From Granulosicoccus sp. (lineage in GTDB: Bacteria; Pseudomonadota; Gammaproteobacteria; Granulosicoccales; Granulosicoccaceae), in assembly GCA_023301795.1 (NCBI GenBank), contig JALZVU010000044.1, positions 1 through 48,288 on the forward strand: a stretch of 48,288 bases of DNA, written 5' to 3'. Both the position numbers and the translations under genes were made by a program. Positions 26,888-35,461 of this stretch are shown piece by piece. How positions within the stretch are numbered: position 1 is the stretch's first letter; the number at the start of each line of letters is the position of its first letter. A model generated the notes under the pieces. It did no database searches. It saw only the letters and a program-made list of their open reading frames with translations, and was not told the origin of the DNA.

Positions 26888-27769
26888 ATGAGCAACGATA
26901 CAGAGTACACCCCACCTGAGGTCTGGAAATGGGAGGCCGAAAGCGGTGGCACCTGGGCAAGCATCAACCGCCCTATCGCAGGCCCTACCAGTGAAAAAGA
27001 GCTGCCCGTTGGCCAGCATCCCTTACAACTGCATTCACTGGCCACACCCAACGGTGTAAAGGTCACGGTTATGCTCGAAGAGTTAGTGGCCGCAGGCTTT
27101 AAAGAAGCAGAATACGATGCCTATGTCATCAGCATCGGCGATGGAGATCAGTTTGGCAGCGGCTTTGTGGACATCAACCCCAACTCCAAAATCCCAGCCC
27201 TGGTGGATCAGAGCACCACACCGCCTACGCGAGTGTTCGAAAGCGGCTCCATTTTATTGTATCTGGCAGAAAAGTACGGGGCGTTCATACCCAAAGACCC
27301 TGCCGGGCGTACCGAGTGCTTGAACTGGCTTTTCTGGCAGATGGGCAGTGCGCCTTATCTGGGTGGCGGGTTTGGTCACTTTTTTACCTACGCACCCATC
27401 AAAATCGAATACTGTATTGATCGATTCACTATGGAAACCAAACGCCAACTGGATGTGCTGGATCGCCACCTTGCCGATAACACGTACATGTGTGGGGATG
27501 AGTACACCATTGCCGATATCGCTATCTGGCCATGGTATGGCGCGGTAGTGCTCGATAATGTCTACCCTGGCGCTGCAAAATTTCTTGACGCGGCCTCGTA
27601 CACGCATGTGATGCGTTGGGCGAACGCCATTGATGCACGCCCAACTGTACAGCGTGGCCGTATGGTCAACCGCACGTTCGGTGAGCCTTCATCTCAGCTG
27701 CACGAACGCCATGCTGCCAGCGATTTTGATACCAATACGCAAGACAAAATTGGTGACGCTGAAAAGTAA
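26888..27769 (+). CDS. yghU: Glutathione S-transferase family protein, YghU-like (disulfide-bond oxidoreductase)
   Basis: The 293-residue protein follows E. coli YghU (288 residues) nearly throughout: INRPIAGPT with LPVGQHPLQLHSLATPNGVK, ISIGDGDQFGSGFVDINPNS, GSILLYLAEKYG, WQMGSAPYLGGGFGHFF and a C-terminal LHERHAASDFDTNTQDK. YghU binds two glutathiones and has disulfide-bond reductase activity. The N-terminal thioredoxin-like domain has TPNG where classic transferases have a Ser/Tyr/Cys, as in YghU. The ATG at 26888 is chosen by alignment, because the 75-base extension upstream overlaps the divergent Hsp70 gene region. Confidence 0.9.
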   Translation: MSNDTEYTPPEVWKWEAESGGTWASINRPIAGPTSEKELPVGQHPLQLHSLATPNGVKVTVMLEELVAAGFKEAEYDAYVISIGDGDQFGSGFVDINPNSKIPALVDQSTTPPTRVFESGSILLYLAEKYGAFIPKDPAGRTECLNWLFWQMGSAPYLGGGFGHFFTYAPIKIEYCIDRFTMETKRQLDVLDRHLADNTYMCGDEYTIADIAIWPWYGAVVLDNVYPGAAKFLDAASYTHVMRWANAIDARPTVQRGRMVNRTFGEPSSQLHERHAASDFDTNTQDKIGDAEK

Positions 27770-27798
27770 TATTGGCCGTCAGTACCTGTCTCTTCTGA

Positions 27799-27838
27799 CT
27801 ACACCACTACTTGGATCGAAAAACAGGTAGTGGGGTAG
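27799..27838. terminator. Long bidirectional terminator hairpin
   Basis: CTAC-A-CCACTACTTG (27799-27813) pairs with CAGGTAGTGG-G-GTAG (27824-27838), giving about 14 pairs including one G-U and one mismatched pair, around a 10-base loop GATCGAAAAA. It lies between the convergent glutathione transferase and hydroxy-acid oxidase genes. No clear U-tract follows. Confidence 0.6.
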
Positions 27839-27941
27839 CCACGGGCTCGAGCACTCAAAATCAGTAATTATGCAGCTACGCTACGAACATACCGTCATAC
27901 CTCTGCCCGAATCCTCTGCCCGGATCAACTCCAGACAATTC

Positions 27942-29093
27942 TCACTGATCGCCCGCATTAACCAACACCGCATCACTGACATCATTTATATCAGTCAGCC
28001 CCAACTGAGCCAGCGTGATACTGGTCTCGTGAGCCAATACACTGGTTAATTCGGCAAGTCCCTGCTCCCCGCGCGCCGCCATGGCATACAACAGCGGCCG
28101 CGCCAGAAATACAAAGTCAGCGCCACTCGCATAGGCCTTGACGATGTCTTCGCCCGAACGCAACCCGCTGTCATAAAACAACGGATAGTCAGCCCCAACA
28201 GCCTCTCGAATACGCTTCAAGCAATCGATAGGCGGCGGCCCACTGTCCAACTGGCGCCCGCCGTGGCTGGACACCTGCACCGCATCCACGCCCATACTCT
28301 TCAGCTTCAGCGCATCATCGCTACTTAGTACCCCCTTGACTACAAGGTTGCCTTTCCACCAGTCACGAATACGCGATAACAATGACCAGTCTGCCCCGGC
28401 CCGACTCGCTGTGCGCTCAAACTCGCCGTACTTACCACCAAAATTACCTAACTCCGGCCGCCCGTGCCGCAATGTGCTCAGCGACCATCGGGGGTGCAAT
28501 GCAAAGTCTATAAACTGCGATGGCCCGATCTTGAAGGGCATCTTGAACCCACGCCTTAGCTCACGCGGACGCCTACCCACTTCCGGCACATCCACAGTCA
28601 GTATCAACGTTTGATAACCAGCCGCATCAGCCCGGTCAACCAGGGCCTTGGACGACGCTTCATTGCCACTGAAGTACAACTGAAACCAGGCACACCCCTG
28701 AGACCACTCAGCCATCGACTCAAGCGATGAGGACGCCGCCGTAGACACCCCACAAGGCACATTATGCTTTGCCGCAAAAGTTGCCAACCACCGATCAGCA
28801 TGTGGTGACGATAAATTGCACATACCAATTGGGCTAACGCCAAATGGCAGATGGGTTTTCTGGCCAAACACATTGACACCCAGACTACGGTGTTCAACAT
28901 TATTGAGCACTCGCGGCTGCAATTGCATCCGCTGCAACTGCTGCCTGTTCAATGCCTCGGCATATTCTTCACCCGCCGCCCCGTCGATATAATCAAAAAC
29001 CAGCCAGGGCAGACGCTTTTGTGCCAGACGGCGAGCATCGCCACTGGTGTGAATTGAATTTTTGTCCAGCATAAAACAATATTTGGGTACCAT
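27942..29093 (-). CDS. FMN-dependent alpha-hydroxy acid oxidase/dehydrogenase (LldD-like)
   Basis: The 383-residue flavoenzyme has the alpha-hydroxy acid oxidase signatures: DYIDGAAGEE near the N-terminus, PFGVSPIGMCNL, ILTVDVPEVGRRPRELR and the catalytic SSHGGRQLDSGPPPID with the active-site His and Arg. Family members oxidise L-lactate, glycolate or mandelate with FMN. The terminal electron acceptor (oxygen or quinone) cannot be told. The gene starts eight bases after the aldehyde dehydrogenase stop. I chose ATG 29093 (AGG four bases before) over a TTG at 29105 and a later ATG at 29072. Working with the aldehyde dehydrogenase, it could process a hydroxy-acid intermediate. Confidence 0.88.
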   Translation of the reverse strand: MVPKYCFMLDKNSIHTSGDARRLAQKRLPWLVFDYIDGAAGEEYAEALNRQQLQRMQLQPRVLNNVEHRSLGVNVFGQKTHLPFGVSPIGMCNLSSPHADRWLATFAAKHNVPCGVSTAASSSLESMAEWSQGCAWFQLYFSGNEASSKALVDRADAAGYQTLILTVDVPEVGRRPRELRRGFKMPFKIGPSQFIDFALHPRWSLSTLRHGRPELGNFGGKYGEFERTASRAGADWSLLSRIRDWWKGNLVVKGVLSSDDALKLKSMGVDAVQVSSHGGRQLDSGPPPIDCLKRIREAVGADYPLFYDSGLRSGEDIVKAYASGADFVFLARPLLYAMAARGEQGLAELTSVLAHETSITLAQLGLTDINDVSDAVLVNAGDQ

Positions 29094-29101
29094 TTTGCCT
29101 A

Positions 29102-30541
29102 TCAACCATGATTTTGAATAATGGTTTTCAACGTGGAAAATTCGTGCAAAGCTGCAAAGCCCTTCTCTCTTCCATGTCCTGATTTACCCACACCACCAAA
29201 CGGCAACTCAATGCCGGCTCCAGCACCAAATCCATTGAGAAACACTTGTCCAACCCGTAGCGCTTTTGCCATTCGCATTTGTATACTGGCGTTATCAGTC
29301 CAGACCCCCGCAACCAATCCATAGTCTGTGTCATTCGCAATGCGTATGGCATCACTTTCATCATCGAACGTCATACAACTAAGCACCGGGCCAAACACCT
29401 CTTCCCTGGCAAGCTCGCACTGTTCATCGACAGGGCCGAACAACGCAGGTGCAACGAAAAACCCGGTATCGGACGCTTTTTCTGAAATTTGCCCACGCGC
29501 AATAACAGGGGCTGTTGCCCGGTCTATAAAACCTTGCACGCGCTTTTGCTGCCTGGCTGAAATCAAACCGCCAAGCTCGGTGTCCTCTTCCGAACCGCCG
29601 GCTGTCAACTGCGTGAACGCTGTGGCCAATCTCTCAACCACTTGATCGTAAATGGAGGCTTGAATCAGAACCCGCGATCCGGCCGAGCAAGTCTGTCCAC
29701 CGTTCTGCACGATGGCGTTACAAAGCACAGGAATTGCGGCATCAAGATTCGCATCGGCAAAAAGAATCTGTGGTGACTTTCCACCCAATTCCAGAGTACA
29801 GCCGATATGTCGTTTGGCGGCTGCACATTGGACCAACACGCCCACCTCTGGCGATCCGGTGAAGGACAGGAAATCGACCCCGGGATGTTCGGCTAGTGCA
29901 GCACCTGCGACAGCTCCTATGCCTGTCACAATATTGATAGCACCGGGAGGAAAGCCAATCTCTGTAGCCAATTTTCCTAATGCTATTGGCACCATACAAG
30001 CATCTTCTGCAGGCTTTAGCACGACCGCATTGCCCATCGCCAAAGCAGGCGCAAGAGTTCTTCCGAACATCTGTGCCGGATAATTCCACGGAATAATGTG
30101 CCCGGTAACCCCGAATGGCTCTCGAATGACCTGTACTTGATAGCCATTCAGATAGGGAATGGTCTCGCCATGAACCTTGTCTGCAGCCGCACCGTAGTAC
30201 TCGAAGTAGCGCGCGGTAGCCACCATATCCGCGCGTGCCTGCTTCATCGGTTTGCCCGTGTCTTGAGCCTCAAGCTGTGCGAGTCGATCACCATTTTCAG
30301 CAATCGCAGTAGACAACCGATACAACAGGCGTCCACGCTCAGTAGCCGTCAGCGTTGACCACTGACCATGATCAAAGGCGTTTCGAGCTGCCCTCACCGC
30401 CTTATCAATTTCTTGCGCACCACCACTTGAAATCGACGTGAATTGCATCCCGTCGCTGGGGCATAAAACAGGCACAACTGCCTCATCTGACGCTGAACAC
30501 CACTCACCATCGATCAAGCAAGTTTGACAATTAATAGACAC
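29102..30541 (-). CDS. Aldehyde dehydrogenase family protein
   Basis: The 479-residue protein is a full-length NAD(P)-dependent aldehyde dehydrogenase. HIIPWNYPAQMF, FTGSPEVGV (NAD-binding), TLELGGKSPQILF (general base Glu), NGGQTCSAGSRVL (catalytic Cys) and the closing GGVGKSGHGREKG are all present. It oxidises an aldehyde to the acid in the cytoplasm. Betaine-aldehyde-type enzymes share this length, but substrate residues cannot be read by eye. It precedes and is probably co-transcribed with the FMN hydroxy-acid oxidase gene. Confidence 0.92.
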   Translation of the reverse strand: MSINCQTCLIDGEWCSASDEAVVPVLCPSDGMQFTSISSGGAQEIDKAVRAARNAFDHGQWSTLTATERGRLLYRLSTAIAENGDRLAQLEAQDTGKPMKQARADMVATARYFEYYGAAADKVHGETIPYLNGYQVQVIREPFGVTGHIIPWNYPAQMFGRTLAPALAMGNAVVLKPAEDACMVPIALGKLATEIGFPPGAINIVTGIGAVAGAALAEHPGVDFLSFTGSPEVGVLVQCAAAKRHIGCTLELGGKSPQILFADANLDAAIPVLCNAIVQNGGQTCSAGSRVLIQASIYDQVVERLATAFTQLTAGGSEEDTELGGLISARQQKRVQGFIDRATAPVIARGQISEKASDTGFFVAPALFGPVDEQCELAREEVFGPVLSCMTFDDESDAIRIANDTDYGLVAGVWTDNASIQMRMAKALRVGQVFLNGFGAGAGIELPFGGVGKSGHGREKGFAALHEFSTLKTIIQNHG

Positions 30542-30710
30542 AGTCGGTTAGCCTCATAAATGGATGAATAGGTATTTCGTAGTGTAAGGCAAAGCGCCGG
30601 TCGCGTTCATCATGCATTAAAAAACCAGACTCAGCGCGTAACTTGTTTGCCATGTCGATAATCAGTAAAGTCCACTCGTCAACCCCGTTTCTTCACATAC
30701 AGGTGATTTA

Positions 30711-31310
30711 ATGCAAAAAATCTATGGACTCACTTTCGCGCTGGTTGCGGCAATCAGCACGCACGTCAACGCAGACAGCCTGCCAAAGGTTACCGGACTG
30801 GAACTGGAAGGAAATCAGCTTAGCTGGGATGCTCAGGAAGGTGCTACTGGCTATAACATCCATCGGGACTTTGGGTACTTTGATACGGTGCGTGGCCAGC
30901 TGAGTTATACCGTGTCAGAAACGGGTAACTACCACGTAATATCGTTTAATGATGCTGGAATGTTTGGCGTCACTCGTACACCTGAGGAAGGTGGGCAGCC
31001 GTATACGTTTGTGGAATTCATGACTGAGGAAGTCACCATTGAAGATTTGATGACATTGCCAAAGGTGACAGGGCTTGCATTAGAGGGTGACCAGCTAAGC
31101 TGGAGCGCGCAAGACGGTGCCACCGGATATAACATTCATCGCGATTTTCAGTATTTTGATACGGTTCGCGACCTACTAAGCTATACGGTATCAGTGCCTG
31201 GTGATTACCATGTCATCTCGTTTAATGATGCCGGGATGTTTGGCGTTACACGTGAGCCAGAAGAAGGTGGGCTGCCGTACACTTTTGTTGTGTTTGACGG
31301 TAATAACTAA
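30711..31310 (+). CDS. Secreted protein with two near-identical 80-residue domains, function unknown
   Basis: The 199-residue product has a signal peptide (MQKIYGLTFALVAAISTHVNA). Residues 24-103 and 116-195 are copies of one domain, differing at 13 of 80 positions by direct count, joined by a 12-residue linker MTEEVTIEDLMT. Each copy begins LPKVTGLxLEG, contains ATGYNIHRDF and HVISFNDAGMFGVT, and ends YTFVxF. The look is a fibronectin type III-like beta sandwich with a GYNIHRD strand where fibronectin domains have Y-x-V-y-R. I find no catalytic motif. It is monocistronic, preceded by a 170-bp divergent promoter region, and should be exported. Confidence 0.78.
   Translation: MQKIYGLTFALVAAISTHVNADSLPKVTGLELEGNQLSWDAQEGATGYNIHRDFGYFDTVRGQLSYTVSETGNYHVISFNDAGMFGVTRTPEEGGQPYTFVEFMTEEVTIEDLMTLPKVTGLALEGDQLSWSAQDGATGYNIHRDFQYFDTVRDLLSYTVSVPGDYHVISFNDAGMFGVTREPEEGGLPYTFVVFDGNN
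30780..31295 (+). repeat. Tandem duplication of a 240-bp coding domain
   Basis: Copy 1 is 30780-31019 and copy 2 is 31056-31295, offset 276 bp. The nucleotide copies diverge mainly at third codon positions while 67 of 80 residues agree, so the protein sequence is under constraint after an older duplication. Confidence 0.85.
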
Positions 31311-31322
31311 TAGCCAATAAAA

Positions 31323-31357
31323 AAGCCGGTACCACCTTACGAGGGTGGCACCGGCTT
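31323..31357 (-). terminator. Strong intrinsic terminator of the PDH-PHA minus-strand operon
   Basis: AAGCCGGT-A-CCACC (31323-31336) pairs with GGTGG-C-ACCGGCTT (31344-31357) around a 7-base loop; 13 of 14 positions pair. On the minus strand the stem is followed by TTTTATTGG, extending the run of T. It begins 36 bases after the phaB stop and also backs onto the plus-strand secreted-protein gene. Confidence 0.85.
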
Positions 31358-31393
31358 CGATATACGTCACACACAGAAAATCATCTGTGCGAC

Positions 31394-32119
31394 TTAGTAC
31401 ATGTGCTGACCACCATTCACGGAGATAGTAGAACCCGTGATGAAACTGGCGTCGTCTGCAACCAGAAATACAACCGTGCGAGCAATATCTTCTGCCCGAC
31501 CCAAACGACCGACTGGAATACCCTTGATGATTTTTTCCAGTACATTCTCAGGCACTGCTCGCACCATATCAGTGTCAACATAGCCAGGAGCGATGGCGTT
31601 AACAGTGATGCCTTTGGCAGCACCTTCTTGTGCCAGCGCTTTAGTGAAGCCGTGAATACCTGATTTTGCAGCTGCGTAGTTGACCTGACCGTACTGACCC
31701 GCCTGACCATTGATAGAACCAACGTTAACGATACGACCAAAATCGGCCTCACGCATGCCTTCGATTACCAGATGGCACATGTTGTAGCAAGAGCCAAGAT
31801 TAGTGTCGATGACCGCCTGCCAAGAAGCCTGGTCCATACGGTGCAACGTGCCGTCGCGAGTGATACCGGCGTTATTGACAAGAACCTGAACCTTGCCGCC
31901 CAAGTCTTTTTCAATCTGCCTGATGCCAGTTTCGCACTGCGCGTAGTCAGATACATCGAACTTGTAGACTGGGATATCGTTAGCTTCAGAAAATTGCTTG
32001 GCACGCTCGTCGTTGCCTGCATAGTTTGAAACTACTTTGTAGCCTTCAGCTTTTAATGCCACGGCAATGGAGGCACCAATGCCGCGAGTTCCACCGGTAA
32101 CAATTGCAATCTTGGCCAT
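31394..32119 (-). CDS. phaB: Acetoacetyl-CoA reductase
   Basis: The 241-residue short-chain dehydrogenase has the cofactor motif TGGTRGIGASIA, VNNAGITRDGTLHRMD and the catalytic S135, Y148, K152 (NVGSINGQAGQYGQVNYAAAKSG). The GQYGQ segment and length are characteristic of PhaB. It reduces acetoacetyl-CoA to (R)-3-hydroxybutyryl-CoA, normally with NADPH. AGGAG precedes the ATG. It is the last gene of the aceE-aceF-lpd-phaA-phaB run, 63 bp after phaA, followed by a strong terminator. Confidence 0.95.
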   Translation of the reverse strand: MAKIAIVTGGTRGIGASIAVALKAEGYKVVSNYAGNDERAKQFSEANDIPVYKFDVSDYAQCETGIRQIEKDLGGKVQVLVNNAGITRDGTLHRMDQASWQAVIDTNLGSCYNMCHLVIEGMREADFGRIVNVGSINGQAGQYGQVNYAAAKSGIHGFTKALAQEGAAKGITVNAIAPGYVDTDMVRAVPENVLEKIIKGIPVGRLGRAEDIARTVVFLVADDASFITGSTISVNGGQHMY

Positions 32120-32182
32120 GCTGTATTACTCCTCGAATTTGTTTGGTTGAATAAACGTGAACGTATAAAAAGCGGTATTCGC

Positions 32183-33358
32183 TTAGTCGCGTTCAATACA
32201 CATGGCGATACCCATGCCGCCACCGATACACAGTGTAGTCAGGCCTTTCTTGGCATCACGGCGTTGCATTTCATGCAGCAGCGTGATTAGTACTCGTGTG
32301 CCTGAGGCGCCGATTGGGTGACCCAATGCTATCGCACCACCGTTAACATTGACCTTGTCTGCATCCCAACCCATGTCTTTGTTAACAGCACAGGCTTGAG
32401 CGGCGAAAGCCTCATTAGCTTCGACTAAATCAAGATCAGAGACAGCCCAGCCTGCCTTGTCCAGAGCTGCATGGCTGGCAGGAATAGGACCAGAACCCAT
32501 GATCTCAGGATCAACACCTGCTGTAGCCCAACTCACGACACGACCCAGAATAGGAGCACCGCGCTTTTCTGCCTCTTCACGGGTCATCATGACTACGGCC
32601 GCTGCACCGTCGTTTAAGCCTGAAGCGTTGCCGGCAGTCACCGAACCTTCTTTGGAGAATGCGGGGCGAAGCTTGGCGAGTGTTTCTGCAGTGGTGCCAG
32701 GCTTGATGTATTCATCAGCATCGACAACGGTATCGCCACGTCGTGACTTGACCGTAACGGGGACGATTTCGTCAACGAATTTGCCAGCCTTTTGAGCGGC
32801 TTCTGCTTTCTGCTGTGAGGCAGCAGCGAAGGCATCTTGTTGTTCGCGACTTATTTCCCATTTGGCGGCAACATTTTCAGCCGTTGTACCCATGTGGTAG
32901 CCGTGAAACGCATCCCACAGACCGTCTGTGATCATGGTGTCAACAAATTCAGCCGAACCCATTTTGTAGCCGTTTCGCAGGTGCGCACAATGAGCGGACA
33001 AACTCATGCTTTCCTGGCCTCCAGCGACAACAACCTTGCTATCTCCAGCGAGCAGCGCCTGGTAGCCCATGGCTACGGTACGCAGGCCGGAACCACACAC
33101 CTGGTTGACGGTAATGGCAGTGCGTGCAGCAGGGATGCCTGCGTGCATGGCAGCCTGGCGTGCGGGGTTTTGCCCACAACCCGCTGTTAGCACCTGCCCG
33201 AAGATGACCTCACTGACGTCATCACCGGACACTGAGCTGCGGCTCAATGCCTCTTTAATGGCAATGGTACCCAACTCGCTGGCAGGCAACGAGGCGAGAC
33301 CTCCAAGGAAAGAACCTATCGGTGTACGTGCTGCACCGGTGATTACTACTTCAGTCAT
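32183..33358 (-). CDS. phaA: Acetyl-CoA C-acetyltransferase (beta-ketothiolase)
   Basis: The 391-residue thiolase carries the acyl-enzyme cysteine C88 in [12 protein letters not shown]347 in [14 protein letters not shown] and the second active-site cysteine C377 in TLCIGGGMG. It condenses two acetyl-CoA to acetoacetyl-CoA, the first step to PHB. Length and motif order match biosynthetic PhaA. GGAG lies nine bases before the ATG. It follows lpd by 38 bp, linking PHA precursor synthesis to the pyruvate dehydrogenase genes. Confidence 0.95.
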   Translation of the reverse strand: MTEVVITGAARTPIGSFLGGLASLPASELGTIAIKEALSRSSVSGDDVSEVIFGQVLTAGCGQNPARQAAMHAGIPAARTAITVNQVCGSGLRTVAMGYQALLAGDSKVVVAGGQESMSLSAHCAHLRNGYKMGSAEFVDTMITDGLWDAFHGYHMGTTAENVAAKWEISREQQDAFAAASQQKAEAAQKAGKFVDEIVPVTVKSRRGDTVVDADEYIKPGTTAETLAKLRPAFSKEGSVTAGNASGLNDGAAAVVMMTREEAEKRGAPILGRVVSWATAGVDPEIMGSGPIPASHAALDKAGWAVSDLDLVEANEAFAAQACAVNKDMGWDADKVNVNGGAIALGHPIGASGTRVLITLLHEMQRRDAKKGLTTLCIGGGMGIAMCIERD

Positions 33359-33396
33359 GCGCTAACTACTCCGTAAATCGATGATTAGTTTGAAAA

Positions 33397-35451
33397 TCAG
33401 TGTTTTTTCTTGGGTGCTATCAAGTCGGTAATCGTGCCTTCGAACATTTCAGCGGCAAAGTTGATCGTCTCAGACAGTGTTGGATGGGCATGTATTGTCT
33501 GCCCAAGATCGGTTGCATCAGCACCCATCTCTATCGCCAGCCCAGCTTCGGCGATCAGATCCCCCGCATGTGGCCCCACTATACCTGCACCGAGCAGTTG
33601 ATCGGTCTCTGGATCAAAAAGCAGTTTAGTGATGCCTTCGGAACGGCCGATAGCCAGAGATCTGCCACTGGCAGCCCATGGGAACACACCCTTACCGACC
33701 TTAATGCCTTGTGCTTTGGCTTCGTTTTCAGTCAGGCCCACCCAGGCAACTTCCGGGTCAGTGTAGGCTACCGATGGAATGACACGGGCATCGAATACGC
33801 GCTTCATGCCAGAGCAGACTTCTGCGGCCACCTTACCTTCGTGCACGGCCTTGTGGGCCAGCATGGGCTGACCAACCACATCGCCAATAGCGAAGATATG
33901 CGGCACGTTGGTTCGTTGCTGCTTGTCAACGTTGATAAAACCGCGCTCATCACCCTCTACACCACAGTTTGGTAGTCCAAGTGTGGCACCGTTGGGACGG
34001 CGGCCTACCGCTACCAGTACCTTGTCGAAAACATCGCTGAATTCACCATCAGGGCCGCTGAAGGTGACATTCATGCCTTTGTCAGAAGCGGTGACGGCGG
34101 TGACTTTGGTTTTCAGATAGATGTTTTCATAGCGCCCTTTAATGCGCGTATGCAATGGCTTGACCATGTCTTTATCAGCACCAGGGATAATCTGATCCAT
34201 GAGTTCGACAATGGAGACCTTAGAGCCCAGAGCATCGTACACAGTGGCCATCTCTAGACCGATAATGCCACCACCCAGAACCAACAAGCGTTTCGGGATG
34301 TCTTTGAGCTCCAGCGCACCCGTGGAATCGATAACGCGAGAATCTTCATGAGGGATGAACGGCAGCTGCACAGGCTCAGAACCAGCAGCGATGATGCACT
34401 GGTCGAAGCTAATCAACTTTTCGCCATCGGGGCTGGTGACCCTCATGGTGTTGGGGCCAGCAAATTGGCCGACGCCCTGAACAACTTGTACCTTACGCGC
34501 CTTGGCAAGACCGGTGAGGCCATCGGTGAGTTTGCCCACGATGCCATCTTTCCAGCCGCGCAATTTATCGATGTCCACCTCAGGTTTGACGAAGGTGAAG
34601 CCATGCTCACCCATCTCTTCATACTCGGTGATAACTTTAGCGCCGTGCAGCATGGCTTTTGAGGGAATGCAGCCAACGTTCAGGCAGACGCCGCCAAGCG
34701 TTGGGTATTTCTCGATCAGTATGGTTTGCAGGCCAAGGTCAGCAGCACGGAAAGCCGCGGTGTAACCACCGGGGCCCGAACCCAGAACAAGGACCTCTGC
34801 GTGCATGTCACCTGTCTGCGGAGCTGTGGGGCGACTGGCAGCAGCCGGAGGAACATCCGCAACAGCTTGAGCAACAGCAGCCTGACCCGTCGAAAGTGTA
34901 AGAATCACAGAGCCTTCGGAGACGTTATCGCCCTCCTTCACTTTGATCTCGACGATGGTGCCTTCAGAAGGTGATGGCACCTCCATAGTGGCTTTGTCGC
35001 TTTCCAGTTCTATTAAGGGATCTTCAGCAGCAACTTTGTCGCCGGGAGACACAAGTATAGAGACCACCGGCACTTCAGCGAAATCGCCGATGTCCGGGAC
35101 GGTGACGTTTACCACTTCATGCACACCGGCAGCAGAGCCATAGCCTGCAGGATCAGCGGATGAGCTTGAACCAGAGACAGCAGGAGCAGATGCTTTGGTG
35201 GTGGCGGCCTGGGCACCGGCGTCAGCACTTTCGATACCAACAATGACGCTGCCTTCTGACACTTCGTCACCTTCTTTCACGTCGATACGTGTGATCGTGC
35301 CAGCCACCGGCGATGGGACTTCCATGGTGGCCTTGTCACTTTCCAGTTCGATGAGAGGATCTTCTGCCTCCACGACATCGCCCACAGCCACCAAGATGCT
35401 GACAACGGGTACGCTGGCGAAATCGCCAATATCCGGTACTTTAATGTCCAT
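33397..35451 (-). CDS. lpdA: Dihydrolipoamide dehydrogenase (E3) with two N-terminal lipoyl domains
   Basis: The 684-residue protein is the pyruvate dehydrogenase E3 with two lipoyl domains fused at the N-terminus (about 1-78 and 115-190), each carrying the modified lysine in ELESDKATMEVPSP (K40, K153). Ala/Ser-rich linkers separate them. The flavoprotein part starts near 217: FAD motif LVLGSGPGGYTAAFRA, redox pair C256/C261 in GGVCLNVGCIPSK, NAD site LVLGGGIIGLEMA and the C-terminal HAHPTLSE. It reoxidises dihydrolipoyl groups with NAD+. It lies 10 bp after aceF. E3 proteins with one lipoyl domain are known from Neisseria and relatives; two is less usual. Confidence 0.94.
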   Translation of the reverse strand: MDIKVPDIGDFASVPVVSILVAVGDVVEAEDPLIELESDKATMEVPSPVAGTITRIDVKEGDEVSEGSVIVGIESADAGAQAATTKASAPAVSGSSSSADPAGYGSAAGVHEVVNVTVPDIGDFAEVPVVSILVSPGDKVAAEDPLIELESDKATMEVPSPSEGTIVEIKVKEGDNVSEGSVILTLSTGQAAVAQAVADVPPAAASRPTAPQTGDMHAEVLVLGSGPGGYTAAFRAADLGLQTILIEKYPTLGGVCLNVGCIPSKAMLHGAKVITEYEEMGEHGFTFVKPEVDIDKLRGWKDGIVGKLTDGLTGLAKARKVQVVQGVGQFAGPNTMRVTSPDGEKLISFDQCIIAAGSEPVQLPFIPHEDSRVIDSTGALELKDIPKRLLVLGGGIIGLEMATVYDALGSKVSIVELMDQIIPGADKDMVKPLHTRIKGRYENIYLKTKVTAVTASDKGMNVTFSGPDGEFSDVFDKVLVAVGRRPNGATLGLPNCGVEGDERGFINVDKQQRTNVPHIFAIGDVVGQPMLAHKAVHEGKVAAEVCSGMKRVFDARVIPSVAYTDPEVAWVGLTENEAKAQGIKVGKGVFPWAASGRSLAIGRSEGITKLLFDPETDQLLGAGIVGPHAGDLIAEAGLAIEMGADATDLGQTIHAHPTLSETINFAAEMFEGTITDLIAPKKKH

Positions 35452-35461
35452 GTCTAAGCCC

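Noticed and set aside
30780-31295. Tandem coding repeat as an assembly artefact
   Set aside because: The two copies differ at 13 of 80 residues and at many third positions, so they are a real, older duplication.
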